From: Amborella trichopoda
Lineage: Eukaryota; Streptophyta; Magnoliopsida; Amborellales; Amborellaceae
NCBI RefSeq assembly: GCF_000471905.2
Contig: NW_006500351.1
Location: forward strand, 1,282,533 to 1,346,532
Direction of reading: 5' to 3'
Length of the DNA: 64,000 nt
A program made the position numbers and the translations under genes. How positions within the stretch are numbered: position 1 is the first letter of the stretch; each line of letters begins with the position of its first letter. Shown here piece by piece: positions 12,240-23,663 of this stretch. The notes under the pieces were generated by a model. That model saw nothing but the letters and a program-made list of their open reading frames with translations, was not told the DNA's origin and searched no databases.

Positions 12240-13480
12240 TGTTTATGATGCAAAATTTGACAGATCTTCTGATGAAGATCTCTTGGATTTGACACCTTAA
12301 AGTGATAAAAAAATAAATTATTAAAATAATTTGGTAGAGAAGGTGGGACAAATCGAATTCAGATATGAGGCCAGATCTTCCTGAAAATGAGCAGATATAC
12401 TCTCAGATCAAAATAAGATGAAAACAATAAAAGCAAAAGAGATAAAATGGAAGAAAATGATACCGAATCGGGTCGGATGGCTCGGGACTCCCTAGCCTTC
12501 TCTGGCTCGCCCACATCAGAACCGATCATCTTGTCTCTCTTTGACCCATATATTAGCCAGCAAATCTTTTCAGTATAGGGTGATTGTGCCCTATAGATGG
12601 TTCTAGGTATCCTAGGTCTACCCTATAGATGGTTCTAGGTGTCCTAGGTCTAGGCTCTCTCTGGCTTAAGGATTTGAAGTTCTAGGAGGCTCAGGCTTCC
12701 TTGAAGCTATCTCAAGGGTTTCTAATCTCTTTGAGGTTTCTATCTCTATCTCTAGTTTATTCTCTCTCTATCTCAGGTTTTCTCTCTCTCCCTTAAATGA
12801 CCACAAAAAGAGGCCTTATAGGGGTCAAAACTCGTTGGGAAGGATAAGCATGCGTAACAAGCAAATCCCCGCTCAAAAAGTAAAATTTTGAGGGTCACGG
12901 ATTTGGGTGGCATGCCCTTTGTCACCTATGGTTGGGCGGCATGGGTCGTGTCGGTTGGGCAGAACGCCCCATGGTTCGCAAACTAATTTTGGTCCAAATT
13001 GAGAGTTTTTACTTCTAGTGTGTTCCTTAGCCTCTTATGAAGCTCTAAGAGAAAATTTCTATTAAAACATATTTTTTTACTATTTTTAATGATCTTTTTG
13101 GTAAAATAGGGTAATTATAAGATGAGTTGGGCGACACACCCTGTGTCATTTGGGCGGCACGCCCAATGTCTCCCAAACCAAAACTTGTCCAAATTGATGT
13201 TTTTCAATTTGGGTGTCTTCCTCAACCTCTTGTGAAGCTCTCAGAGAAACGTTGGGCCACAACGGAGTCTTTTACTATTTTTAATGATTTGTTTGGTAAA
13301 ACAGGGCGCTTACAGAAATCTGGGTCAAAACAGGCTTTCTACAGGGTTTCGGTTTAGCAGACTGGTTTTGGGTCACAAGATAGATTGTGTGAACTATGGA
13401 TTTGGGTTTACTAGGTTAAATGTGATCCTAAGGGTTCAGGAAACCATAGAATTTACCAGATTTAAAATGGAGTGTCTATA
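12240..13480 (-). repeat. 3' LTR of element C (1241 bp)
   Basis: On the plus strand it runs from TGTTTATGATG to GTGTCTATA. It can be followed in the right LTR at both ends and in the middle (for example CACAAAAAGAGGCCTTATAG at about 12793 and 22109). The terminal base pair TATAG in place of TGTAG suggests a mutated end. It lacks the inverted segment found in the right LTR, so it is the simpler form. It contains a short local duplication of CCCTATAGATGGTTCTAGGT at 12589-12645. Confidence 0.85.
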
Positions 13481-13500
13481 GTTGCCCCTCTTTGGCACTC
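13481..13500 (-). promoter_or_regulatory. Polypurine tract of element C
   Basis: Read on the minus strand the sequence is GAGTGCCAAAGAGGGGCAAC, directly before the 3' LTR. It is purine-rich in its second half, as expected for the plus-strand primer of reverse transcription, and supports the minus orientation of the element. Confidence 0.65.
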
Positions 13501-13601
13501 CCTGTCCTTTAAGGGACAGGCGAGTGGCAAAGAAGTAGACACTCTAGCGTTCCCTGTCCTTCGAGGGAACGATGAACGTGAAAGATTTCTTCCCTAGGTC
13601 A

Positions 13602-14170
13602 CGTTGTGAGAGGGCACACGAACTATCCCTCCAAGTCATTCTGCTCATCGAGCTCACCCACATAGGGCATATTTCCTCTTAGGGTTTTCGGCGTGAGGTG
13701 TCGATGAGTTACACAAGCTTGAAACACGAGCTGGATTTTCTGGCTATGCCACTTAACTTCAGGGGTTTTGCAGTTCAAATTGTTTTAACCCTGACACCTT
13801 CTTTGATCTCCTTAGCATTTCCTAAGGTTGTCTATAGGTTTAATAAAAGAGAGGATAATGCAGACATTGAAAATTTGTTCCTGATATCCCGTGGTCAGAA
13901 GGCACACCAACTCTCCCTCCAAGTAGTTGCGCTCATCGAGCTCACCCACCTAGGGAATTTTTCCTCCTATGGTTTTTTGTGTGATATGTTGATGAGTTAC
14001 ACAAGCTTGAAAATCAAGTTGGATTTTCTAGCCATGCCAGTTAACTTTAGTTTCATATATGCAAACCTGCATTTTCCTTGATTTTCTTAGGATTTCCTAA
14101 GGCTTTCTATAGGAAAAGGCTTTCTATAGGAAAAGGCTTTTTATAGGAAAAGGCTTTCTATAGGAAGAGA
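13602..14170. repeat. Tandem duplication and short repeat inside element C
   Basis: A block of about 150 bp at 13610-13760 returns about 290 bp later at 13900-14050. Both carry GATGAGTTACACAAGCTTGA and the GCTCACCCAC block. It is followed at about 14098-14166 by four copies of a 17-bp unit, GGCTTTCTATAGGAAAA. This lies between gag and the 3' LTR of C and is non-coding. Confidence 0.7.
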
Positions 14171-15560
14171 CTTGTTTGGCCGAATCTAAAGAGAGAGACG
14201 AGGCAGCAATGTGGTAATCGCGGCAATGCAGTGATCATCATACGGGTGTCCATGCTCCTTCGTTTCTTGAAAGTTATTTTAGAAATTTGAAAGTAGGGGG
14301 AGACTTAAAATAGAACCCGGAGCAGAGACAAGCTATGATTTCAACAAAGAAATTAAAGTTTTTGAAAACACAAACATATAGTGAAAATTTTTAAAAAGAG
14401 AAAAATATTTCGAAAAACAAATTTTGGTTAGCATTTTTAACTCTTGCAACCATAGTAACCTCTAAGCAGTATAACGTCATGTAGTGATGGATGGTTTAGT
14501 CGGCAGTTATAATCATACGACTGTGGAGTTTTTATTTATTTATTTTTTTGCTACCGCTGTTGGGGGGTGGTTTTCTTTTAATGTAGGTCATACAATTTAA
14601 CCACTTATGACCCCTTTGGTGGACCCTATGTGAGTGTATCAGGTCCTTGCTTGAATCTTCAGGATGAGGAATCATCAAGTATTTCTTTATCTTCCAACCT
14701 CAGCTCTTGTGTTGCAATCCAAGGAGAGTTCTCTGGAGTTTTGAGCGAAACAAAGTCTTGAAAATATAGGATACTGCCCCTAGGTGTTCAAAATCTCTTT
14801 GGATCTTCGATTTCGTTCCTCCACAACCCACCTTTCAAAGTTTCTAACGATGTAGGTCCTTAACAGTGTTTTGTCAGGCTAATACTTATTGATTTTATTT
14901 TAATACCACTTTGAATCAGAGGAGGAAAAGAAGATGTTTAGAGAGAAAAGACTTTGGAGATTAGAAGAAAGGAGAGAACTTTTTCTTTTTTCGTCGCCCA
15001 GGGGTCCCTTTCTCGTGTTCAGCCCGGTAGGATTTTATTCAACACTTGGGGTTGCTTTCGGATTTTTAGCCCAGCGGAATTTTTTTTTCTTTTTTATTAC
15101 TCCGGGGTCCCTTTCGGTTGTTCAGCCTGGTAGCGGTTTTTCCAACACATGAGGTTCCCTTTGGATTTTCAGCCCAGCGGATTTTGTTTTATTTTTATTT
15201 TGAAGAAGAGAACAATGACAAAGGAGGAGTAGGAGGAGGAAGAAGAGTCCAAGGTGCACCTCTTTTTTTATCAATTCACCTTAAGATCATGTAAAAATTC
15301 GATCATATTTCCCTCCTCCAAGTGGTAGGGAGGTTCTAATATCGATTTTCCTCTTATTTCCCTTAACCCAGGTTGGCATCCAAAATCTCTTGACAATGGT
15401 TGTTGAATTTCCTTTGAACTTTTCCTTTAAATTGCTCCACTTGAACTTTGATTTTGGGACTAAAAATTTTTCAAATACCTCAGTCTTCTGTATGGATGGA
15501 TAGGATCATCAGGGTTTTCTAGTTAATGGAGTACTTTATGTTACACATTAGGAGTACTTT
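14171..15560. other. Non-coding stretch of element C
   Basis: No gene seen. It contains a short two-part direct repeat at about 14995-15190 in which GGGGTCCCTTTC and the TTCAGCC block recur. Where an autonomous element would carry RT and integrase on the minus strand, no such motifs are visible. Confidence 0.5.
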
Positions 15561-15563
15561 ATG

Positions 15564-17050
15564 TTACACATTAGGCGTTAATGCCTCTTGAAGCGTGAGA
15601 CATGAATGCCTCATTAGGTTATTTGCAGGGGGTGAGTGATCACCCAATCCCTTTTTGGTAATCTTTTTCATTGCAAAATTCGAATTGTTTTTGGTGGTTA
15701 ACTCCGTAGTAGACTCCTTTTTGGTGCTCGAGCTTAGGTGAGACTCTCGTACCATAAGAGTGATTAAGTTGGTATTAGATGGACTTATGACATGTTGGGA
15801 GTCAATGAAGAAGGGTTCAATCTCATTAGTTTCCCATGTCGTATCCTCTTCATGAGAGGAGTTTGCCCCTATTGAATATTTTGATGGGGTTACCCCTGTA
15901 GGGCTTTCTGTTCTGTTGGGAACTTGTTCTTCACAAGATGAATTCTCATGATATGGTGGTGCTCTGGTTATCAAAGATGTGCTCATGTCATTAATAACTT
16001 TTAGAGAGCTTGCCTTGAGGAGGTAACATGGTCGGATTTTTTATATCCAAGTCTTGATCCCAGATTGGTGGATCATTTGAGAACTATTGTGAAGCTGGCT
16101 CAGGTAGGCCCCTTAGAATTTTCAAAGGTTCGACCTTTATCAACTTTAGTGAAGATGCCAAATATTTGAGAATAGTCAAATATGGGCTCTTTACCTTTCC
16201 ATCATTTATAACAACTGGGTTCACCTCGAGAGGTGACTCGGTTAAATTTTTTGAGCTTGGCTCCTCATCCCATATAGGTGGGTTGGCAGAAGTTTGGTAA
16301 AGGTGGCCGAGGTGGGCCCCTTAGAATTTCCAAAGGTGCGACCTCTTTTGATATTTGAGGTGTTGGCCCCTTAATTGGAAGCGTAATGGGAGACTTTGGG
16401 GTGTTGACCCCTTATTTGGAAGATGATCTTTTCTCGTTGATCTGGATCACATCAATTTCTAAAACATCGTCATCATTATATTGATCCCACTTAGGTGCGT
16501 TGTCAAGGTTTTGAGGTGAAGGGCTTCCTTTTAGCACTTGCTCATTTGCCCCATCACTAGTTGTTGTCAAAGAATTAAGGTTTTTCCTGTCGTCATGGGC
16601 ATGGGAATCCATAGCTTCAAAACCTTAGCTGAGTTTATGCTCGAGTTCATATTGTTCTTGCAAGTTTGGTTTGTTGCCACACACGTATGACCCATTTATT
16701 GTGTTAACTTGGAAGTATCGGTTGAAGGGTTCATATGCCCTAGTGTGGCTCTTGACGATGTGGATTTATTGTGCTACTTTTGGGAGTGTATCTTGGAGTG
16801 GAATTTCATATGTGATACCCCTCTCTTCGGTTATGGGTTTCGAGCTAAGGTCATTCTCACTGTTTTGATCTTGAGTATCCTTAATCATTAACCCCTGGGT
16901 GAGGTTATGCTCATTTTGTTCTTCATCTACTGGACTTTCCAGTTGATTTCTTCCTTTGCTCCAAGGACTTTGTGGATGTTCTTCGGGTTTGGGCACAACT
17001 TGTGATTCTCCTGAGTTAATCAGGTTGACATCGGTATTCTTTGTCTAGAC
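15564..17050 (-). pseudogene. Post-gag region of element C, unknown product
   Basis: Minus-strand open stretches at 16996-16766, 16612-16412 and 15986-15564 follow gag. The first two share a frame. They encode a Ser/Thr-, Asn- and acid-rich chain without a domain I recognise. I looked for the protease Asp-Ser/Thr-Gly motif and the RT Tyr-x-Asp-Asp motif and saw neither. It may be a C-terminal extension of Gag. Confidence 0.45.
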
Positions 17051-18071
17051 ATCTAGAGTTTCTGATTCCCCTTTATCGTCAACATCTTCCTTTATGACAC
17101 TTATCATGCCATTATCGATGAGATCTTGAACTCTATATTTGAAAGCTCGACATTCCTCCATGCTATGGGCAAAATTTTGATGTTAATCACACCATTGAGA
17201 TGTATCGCCTCCGTGGAAAGGAGGAATCTTGGCTGCTGTCGATAATTCTATGAGCCTTGCCTTAAGCAATTTCTTGATGACATCGGTCATAGACTCATCA
17301 ATGGGAGCGAATTCCCTTGGTATATAAGTCTGCATTCTCCATGTGGTAGAATGAATTTTAGTCTTTCCTTGTGAATGATTTACAGAAGGGTTGCTTTTCT
17401 TATTATGTTCACTTCCCCTTCTTGAGAGGTTTTTTTGGCTGTGGCTTTATCTTCACTTGTTCGCTCATATCGTGATACTCTTTCAAGCATATCATCAAAT
17501 GAGCAAGGGACTGCCCCCACACTGAAGAACGTGACATATTCTGGAGTCATGTTCTCTAATGCTATGCTTACCTTCGTGGCTTCAAGGAGTGGAGTTTCAA
17601 TGACTCGCATAGCGGCCTCTCTGAATCTGGTTATAAATAGGGAAGGAGACTCGCCCAACTTCTGTTTGGTGGAAGTTAACTTACCAAGGGTGACGGGTCT
17701 TGGCCTTCCTTTACTATAGCGAGAGAAAAATTGTCTGAACATTTGTTAGAAGTTGCTTAAGGATCCTCCTTCATGAATCTTCTGTTCCACATCAAGGGTT
17801 CTTCTTTTAAGCTATGCAAGAACATGACCTTAAGTTGGTTGGGTAGGTCTCACAGTGTGTGGACCATCATTAAGTAGGCATTGATGTGTGCTTCAGGATC
17901 CTCTTTCCCTGAAAATCTCTTTCTGAACTGTGGCATCACAAACCCCACTAGTAGATCTTCTAGATATCCTAAAATTTCTTGTACGTAAGCCTTAGGAGTT
18001 GAGAAATCCCATATTCTCATTTTCTTTAAAGAATCTTGGAGGTGTTTTATATGAGCGAATTGAGCCGTCAT
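17050..18071 (-). pseudogene. gag domain of element C
   Basis: Minus strand. The first part (18071-17850) is the start of a retrotransposon gag domain: FVMPQFRKRFSGKEDPEAHI is a variant of the usual start, in which a Phe/Tyr-Gly-Asp-Pro block leads into the helix. The second part (17742-17380) carries RQFFSRYSKG, then LGESPSLFITRFREAA. A knuckle-like segment at about 17200-17140 reads HQNFAHSMEECRAFKYRVQD. The two parts lie in different frames and stops occur, so the gene is broken. The sequence differs clearly from the gag of A and B, which marks C as another family. Confidence 0.75.
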
Positions 18072-18083
18072 TGTAGCTATGAG

Positions 18084-19192
18084 CTAGCTTGGTTGTATGG
18101 TCTGTTGAACCTGATTTTGTGGTATTTGACTCATATGAACCGGTTGTTGGGTCCATGTAGCAGATTGCCCCAAGGACTGAGCCTGAGGAATGTGTTGAAC
18201 TTGATGTGCCAGTTGTCGGCTTGTAAACTCACCTGAGTCGAATTGGGTCAGAGCATATCCATTACTCGGAGGTTGCACACTTGGCCCAAGGAGGCCTGCA
18301 GGATAGGATCACCACTTAACTGGGATGGACGACTCATACTGCTATGACGACTAGACCTCTGACCTTGGGCGGCTAGGTCTACCTGAACTTGACCTTGGTA
18401 AGATGATTTATCCCTTGGGTTGGAGTATTCTCTTGTCCCAGCACTGAATTGAAACAGTGAAGGAATACTATGACTACTACCAGAGGGAGTCTGCCCTTTA
18501 GGTAGCCTTGGGCTCGAGTGATGATTAGAACTAGACCCCTAGCGCGTAGTGGGCTGGATTGGCAAGCTAACAACCCTAGGATCATCCTAGTTTGAGCTAA
18601 AATGTTGGACTTAGCCTATGGATTGACCTTCTGACCTGACTTTCTTAGATTGAGTGCGATGGATATTGTATCCTCTGTTAAGTAGGTCTTGAAAGTACGC
18701 ATGCACTTTTGGATTGTCTTTATATCAAGTTAGGTCAAAACCCTGATCTTCACTGGTGATGGGTTGCTTGGGTAGACTTGCTCTAGTTGTATGTGAGCCC
18801 ACTCGCCTGCTAACTGACTGGTTATCAAGACTGGAATGTTGGATTGCTAATTGACCATTGGGGTTCACACGGCTGAGATCGGCTGAGTCATAGATTTGGG
18901 TCGGGGCCTTATTCTTGTTGTGCTGACTGGATTTGAAGTTAACCCCTATGTCTTGGAGGATTGCCCCTGGTTTGACCCCTTGACTATTCAAGAGGCTACG
19001 AACCTTACGAACTTGCTGGCTTGTGACTTCTAAAGGGTGGCCTTGAAGGCGGATTGGACGGCTAGGTTTGGTTCTATGTGGGTCGAGAGTCGGCTCATTG
19101 ACAAGAGTGTTACTGATGATTTGTGAGGGAGAAGTGCGACTATGCCTCTTGGACTGACTAGGTTCTTTGGATCTAGACTGAGCTGGGGCCAT
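18084..19192 (-). pseudogene. Gag N-terminal region of element C
   Basis: Minus-strand open stretches 19192-18725 (155 codons, basic and Ser/Pro-rich) and 18278-18084 (Gln/Pro-rich, QVQHIPQAQSLGQSATWTQQ). Long disordered Pro/Gln-rich N-termini are common in plant gypsy Gag proteins. There is no enzymatic motif. The stretches are in different frames. Confidence 0.5.
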
Positions 19193-19392
19193 AGGGTTGG
19201 ACCTTGCTCTGCTATGATCATGTGTCGTGATTCCTAGACTTGGTGAGATCTAGACTCGACGCCTCATGGTAGACCTACTATGACTCTAGAGGCAAATCCC
19301 TAGCTAAGATCTCGGTTAGGACTAGATTGGATGCTAGACTCAATGAGTTTTGGTTTGAACCCTGAACTAGGGTAAGCTTAGTCTAGCCCTAG

Positions 19393-19690
19393 AGGATACT
19401 CTATGCTAGAACTTAGACTAAGATCTAGACTAGATAGGTACGAGTCTCGGCTTGGACCAAGAGTGAGTCTGGGCTTAGACCTAGGTGTGAGCCTGGTTCG
19501 GACCAGAACTGAGTTGGGTGCAAGTCAGGGCTTGGACCAAGAGGCTTGTGATAGTCAGATCGAGCCTTCAACTCGGACCAAGAGGGGATCTGGGTGTGAA
19601 CTTGGTTCGGACCTGGGCTAGGCTGGGTACAAGCCTGGACTTGGACCCAGAGGCTTCAGCTCGGACCAAAAGCAAGTCCAGACTAAGATC
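19393..19690. repeat. Minisatellite in the leader of element C
   Basis: Irregular repeats of roughly 25-60 bp built on CTTGGACCAAGAG, CTAGACTAG and GGGCTTGGAC. They create short plus-strand reading frames (19403-19739) that I do not take as genes. Confidence 0.6.
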
Positions 19691-20319
19691 TAAGATTAAC
19701 CAATCAGAAATAAGCAAGCAAGCACACAAAAATGTTTGACTTAGTAAAGTACTATAGGTAGGCTTCGTTTGAGAGTGGGTTCCTAACTATGAAATGCGGC
19801 TAGACTGATATAGGTCCCCACATAGGTCTTGGCCTCCTGTAATAGGATGTTCACTAGGTCCTACTATACATGGAGTTGCTTTGAGGCAAAGGATTACGGA
19901 GGGGCGCTCACAGTTAAAGTTACGTGAATCCCAACCGACTCGACTCTCAAAGCTAGGTTCCCCTCATGCTGTTAACACGAATTTTGGGGGTTTGCAAAAT
20001 ATTTGTTTGCTGGTTTCCCGGGCACCCCCAGTCCAGTGTGTGCTAGAGTGTGTAAAGAAGCATGCAATTACAATAAAGTCAAGCACACAATGCACACAAA
20101 ACAAGCAAGGAAGAAAGTTAGCGCTCGGCATTTATCGTGCCTAGCGATGCGTGCTTCGAGGCAAAACTCGCTCGAAGCACAGTATGGATGGAGGGGTAAG
20201 AAACCCCTAAGAAGGAAACGTCAGAACACTAAGACCAGGAACGGTCTGTGCTAAGTCGAGCGTGGTCCGAGTAGAGGGTGACTCGAAAGGGACACGGTTT
20301 AGGCAGAGTGCAAGCAGCC

Positions 20320-21370
20320 CTCGATGTACATTTATTTTTTTAATTTTTTTTATATTTTCTGACCTTGATGAAATAAAGTTAAAATAAGCATGGTGAAAGC
20401 AGGAAAAACATTGTTTCAGTCAAAATTAACAAACTAAAATAAAATAAAAGAGTTAGAAATAACACAAACCTATCTGAAGAAAATATTTCCTTTTTATATT
20501 TTTAAAAAATTTATTTTAATTCAAAACTTGGTCAACAGGGAGCCAAAAGTCCTTGGAATGGACCCGTGGGGTCGCAGATTTTTTCTGGGACACTTGCAGT
20601 TGGGCGACATGGGTGGCGTCACTCGGTTTGCTCTTGCAGAATGGGCGACACTGCTAGTGTCGCCCAAAAAAACTTATTTTTTTAATACTTTTATCTTGTT
20701 AATCTTGATGAAATAAGACTAATTTAAAATTGGAAGAAGTATATAAAAAAATTTTTATGATCAAATAAATTAAAACAAAGTAAAGTAGAACAGTGTAGAC
20801 ATAACAATAAAATATTCTTTTGATATTTTTAAAAATTTTATGTTGCTTTGAAATTTTGTGGACAATCACAAGACAGTCCCAGGACCCAGCCTGCAAAATT
20901 TCAAAAACCTATGACTTGGGTGACTAGGGACACCAGAGGGCGTGTCGCCCTGGACCTGGGCAGCACGACCCTTGTCGCCTGGGCGGCACGCCTCATGTCG
21001 CACAAGGCAAATATGGTCGCCCAAAAAACTAAATTTTTTTTATATAGTTTTTTATATTTTTATCTTGTTAATATTGGTGAAATAAGACTACTTTAAACTT
21101 GGAAGAAGTATGAAATATTTTTTTTTTTTGATAAAATAAATTAAAACAGAGTAAAGTAGAACAATGTAGACATAACAGTAAAATATTTTTTTGGTATTTT
21201 TAAAAATTTTATTTTGCTCTAAAGGTTTGTGGAAAGTCACAAGAGAGTACTAGAAAACAAATCTGCAAAGTTTCAGATGATTCTGAAACTTTTGATTTTT
21301 GGCAACACGAGGAGTGTTGCCCTGGATCTGGGCGGCACTGGTGGTGTCACCCAGTAAAATCAGGGTTTTG
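20320..21370. repeat. Three tandem units of about 340-370 bp in the leader of element C
   Basis: Each unit has an AT-rich half (GAAATAAGAC or GAAATAAAGT, then AAAATATT) and a GC-rich half with GGGCGGCAC-type sequences. The GAAATAA points lie at about 20370, 20709 and 21079. The tract sits between the primer binding site and gag, where tandem leader repeats often occur in plant LTR elements. Confidence 0.7.
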
Positions 21371-21486
21371 GAGCACAAAAACCTTGGATCTTGGTTACTG
21401 CAGATTCTTGGGACTTTTTGTGACAGAAAACAGTGAGAAACAACAAATAAAAATCGTAATTTGGCGCTTGGATCAAGCTCGAAATG

Positions 21487-21506
21487 CCCCATGGTAGGCG
21501 CCAAAC
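21487..21506 (-). promoter_or_regulatory. Primer binding site of element C
   Basis: Read on the minus strand, directly after the 5' LTR end, the sequence is GTTTGGCGCCTACCATGGGG. A TGGCGCC start two or three bases after the LTR is usual for plant gypsy elements. It fixes the direction of C. Confidence 0.8.
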
Positions 21507-23573
21507 TGTTTGTGATACAAAATCTGACAGATCTTCTAATGAAGATATCTCAGATTTGACACCTTAAACTGATAAAAAAATAAATGATTAAAATAATGTG
21601 ATAGAGAAGGAGGGACAAATCAAATTCAGATCTAAGGTCAGATCTGCTCGGAAACGAGCATATCTACTCTCAAATCTGTGGCAAGGCCAGCATGATCCAT
21701 GACATTACAAAATACAATTTTTAAGTAAACAAATAGATCAAAATAAAATGAAAAAAAAAAAAGAAAAAGAGAAAAAATGGAAGAAAATGATACCGCATTG
21801 GGTCGGGTGGCCTGGGACTCCCGAGCCTTTTGGGGCTCGCTTGTAACAGAACCGGTCCTTTTTTTTCTCTCTGATCCAAATATTAGCCAGCAAGTCTTTT
21901 TAGTATAGGGTGGTTGTGCCCTATAGATGGCTCTAGGTTTCCTAGGTTTAGGCTCTCTCAAGCTTAAGGATTTGAAGTTCCAGGAGGCTTGGGGTTTCCT
22001 GAAGCTATCTCTAGGGTTTCTAATCTCTTTGAGGTTTCTATCTCTATCTCTAGTTTGTTCTCTCTCTCTCTCTCTGTCCCGGGTTTCCTATCTCTCCCTG
22101 AAATGACCACAAAAAGAGGCCTTATAGGGGTCAAACCTCATTGGAAGGATAAGCATGCGTAACAAGCAAATCCCTGGTCAAAAATTCAAATTTTGAGGGG
22201 TCACGAATTTGGGCAGCATGGGTCGTGTCGCCTGGGCGGCACGCCCTGTGTTGCCTAGGGCTGGGCGGCACGCCCTGTATTGTACACACTAATTTTGGTA
22301 CAAATTGAGATTTTTTTTCACTTCTCATGTGTTCCTCAGCCTCTTGTGAAAATCTCAAAGAAAATTTGGGTCAAAACATATTTTTTTACTATTTCTAATG
22401 AGTTTTTTGGTAAAATAGGGCAATTGTAGGATGACTTGGTAAAATAGGGCAATTGTAGGTGTCGCCTGGGCGGCACGCCCTGTGTCGCCAAAATCAAAAC
22501 TTGTCCAAATTGATTTTTTCAATTTGGGTGTCTTTCTCGTCCTCTTGTGAAGCTCTCAGAGAAAATTTGGGTCAAAACGAATTTGTTTACTAGTTTTAAT
22601 GATTTTTTTGGTAAAACATGGCGTTTACAGAAATTTGAGTCAAAACAGGGTTTCCACAGGGTTCCGGGTAGGCAGATTGCTTCTGGGTCACAAGGTAGGT
22701 TGTGTGAACTATGGATTTGGGTTTACTAAGTTAAGTGTGATCTTAAGGGTTCAGGAAACCATAGAAATTGTGATAGAGAGAGAACAAACTGAAGATAGAG
22801 ATAGAAACCTCAGAGAGATTAGAAACCCTAGAGATAGCTTCAGGAAACCCCAATCCTCCTGGAACTTCAAATCCTTATGCTTGAGAGAGCCTAGACCTAA
22901 GACACCGAGAACCATCTATAGGGAACGACCACCCTATACTGAAAAGACTTGCTAGCTAATATCCGGATAATAGAGACAAAAGAGGACCGGTTCTGATACG
23001 GGGCGAGCCCTAGATGCTCGGGAGTCCCAAGTCATCCGGTCTGGTTAGGTATCATTTTCTTCCATTTTATCTCTTTTTCTTCTATCGTTTTCAATTTATT
23101 TCGATATTTTTGTGTACCTTAGCTTCTTTTAAAGCTCTCAGAGAAAATTTGGGTCAAAAAGGGGTTTTTTACTATTTTTAATGCTTCTTTGGTAAAATAG
23201 GATAATTGTAGGATGACTTGGGTGACACGCTCTGCGTCTCTTGAGCGGAACGCCCCATGTTTCCCAAACCAAAACTTGTCCAAATTGATTTTTTTTCATA
23301 TTGGGTGTCTTCCTCAGCCTCTTGTGAAGTTCTCAGAGAAAATTTGGGTGAAAACGGATTTTTTTTACTATTTTTAATGATTTGTTTGGTAAAACAGAGT
23401 GTTTACAGAAATCTGGGTCAAAACCGGGTTTCTACAAGGTTCCGGGTAGCCAGACTGGTTCTGGGTCACAAGGTAGGTTGTGTGAACTATGGATTTGGGT
23501 TTACTAGGTTAAGTGTGATCCTAAGGGTTCAGTAAACCATAGAATTTGCTAGATTTAAAATGGGGTGTCTACA
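21507..23573 (-). repeat. 5' LTR of element C (2067 bp) with an inverted duplication
   Basis: On the minus strand it starts TGTAGACACCCC. It is 826 bp longer than the 3' LTR. The extra length comes from an inverted copy of 21770-22075 placed at about 22770-23085, and from a direct repeat of the stretch around 22360-22750 at about 23140-23540. At integration the two LTRs of one element should be identical, so the rearrangement came later or by recombination with another copy. Confidence 0.8.
21770..23085. repeat. Inverted repeat, arms about 310 bp, loop about 700 bp
   Basis: Left arm about 21770-22075: ATGGAAGAAAATGATACCG, then CCCTATAGATGG, then TCTAATCTCTTTGAGGTTTC. The right arm, about 22770-23085, holds the reverse complements in reverse order: GAAACCTCAGAGAGATTAGA at about 22805, then CCATCTATAGGG, then GGTATCATTTTCTTCCAT at about 23047. 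A transcript across it could fold into a long hairpin. Confidence 0.8.
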
Positions 23574-23663
23574 TCACACAGAAAGAAAGGGGGTGTTACA
23601 ATCATCATCTTCTTTACAATGGAAGAAATAAAAAGAAAAAGTGAAAGAAGGCACTCGTCAAAA

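Larger units (their letters stand above)
12240..23573 (-). mobile_element. Element C: gag-only gypsy-like LTR retrotransposon nested in element A
   Basis: This is an 11,334-bp insertion on the minus strand. Its 5' LTR is the right copy (23573 down to 21507) and its 3' LTR the left copy (13480 down to 12240). The orientation follows from the primer binding site beside the right LTR (21506 down to 21487), the polypurine tract beside the left LTR (13500 down to 13481), and gag on the minus strand (about 19192-17050). The 8.0-kb interior has no RT, RNase H or integrase that I can find. It is therefore probably a non-autonomous element of the type called TR-GAG, mobilised in trans. Confidence 0.85.
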
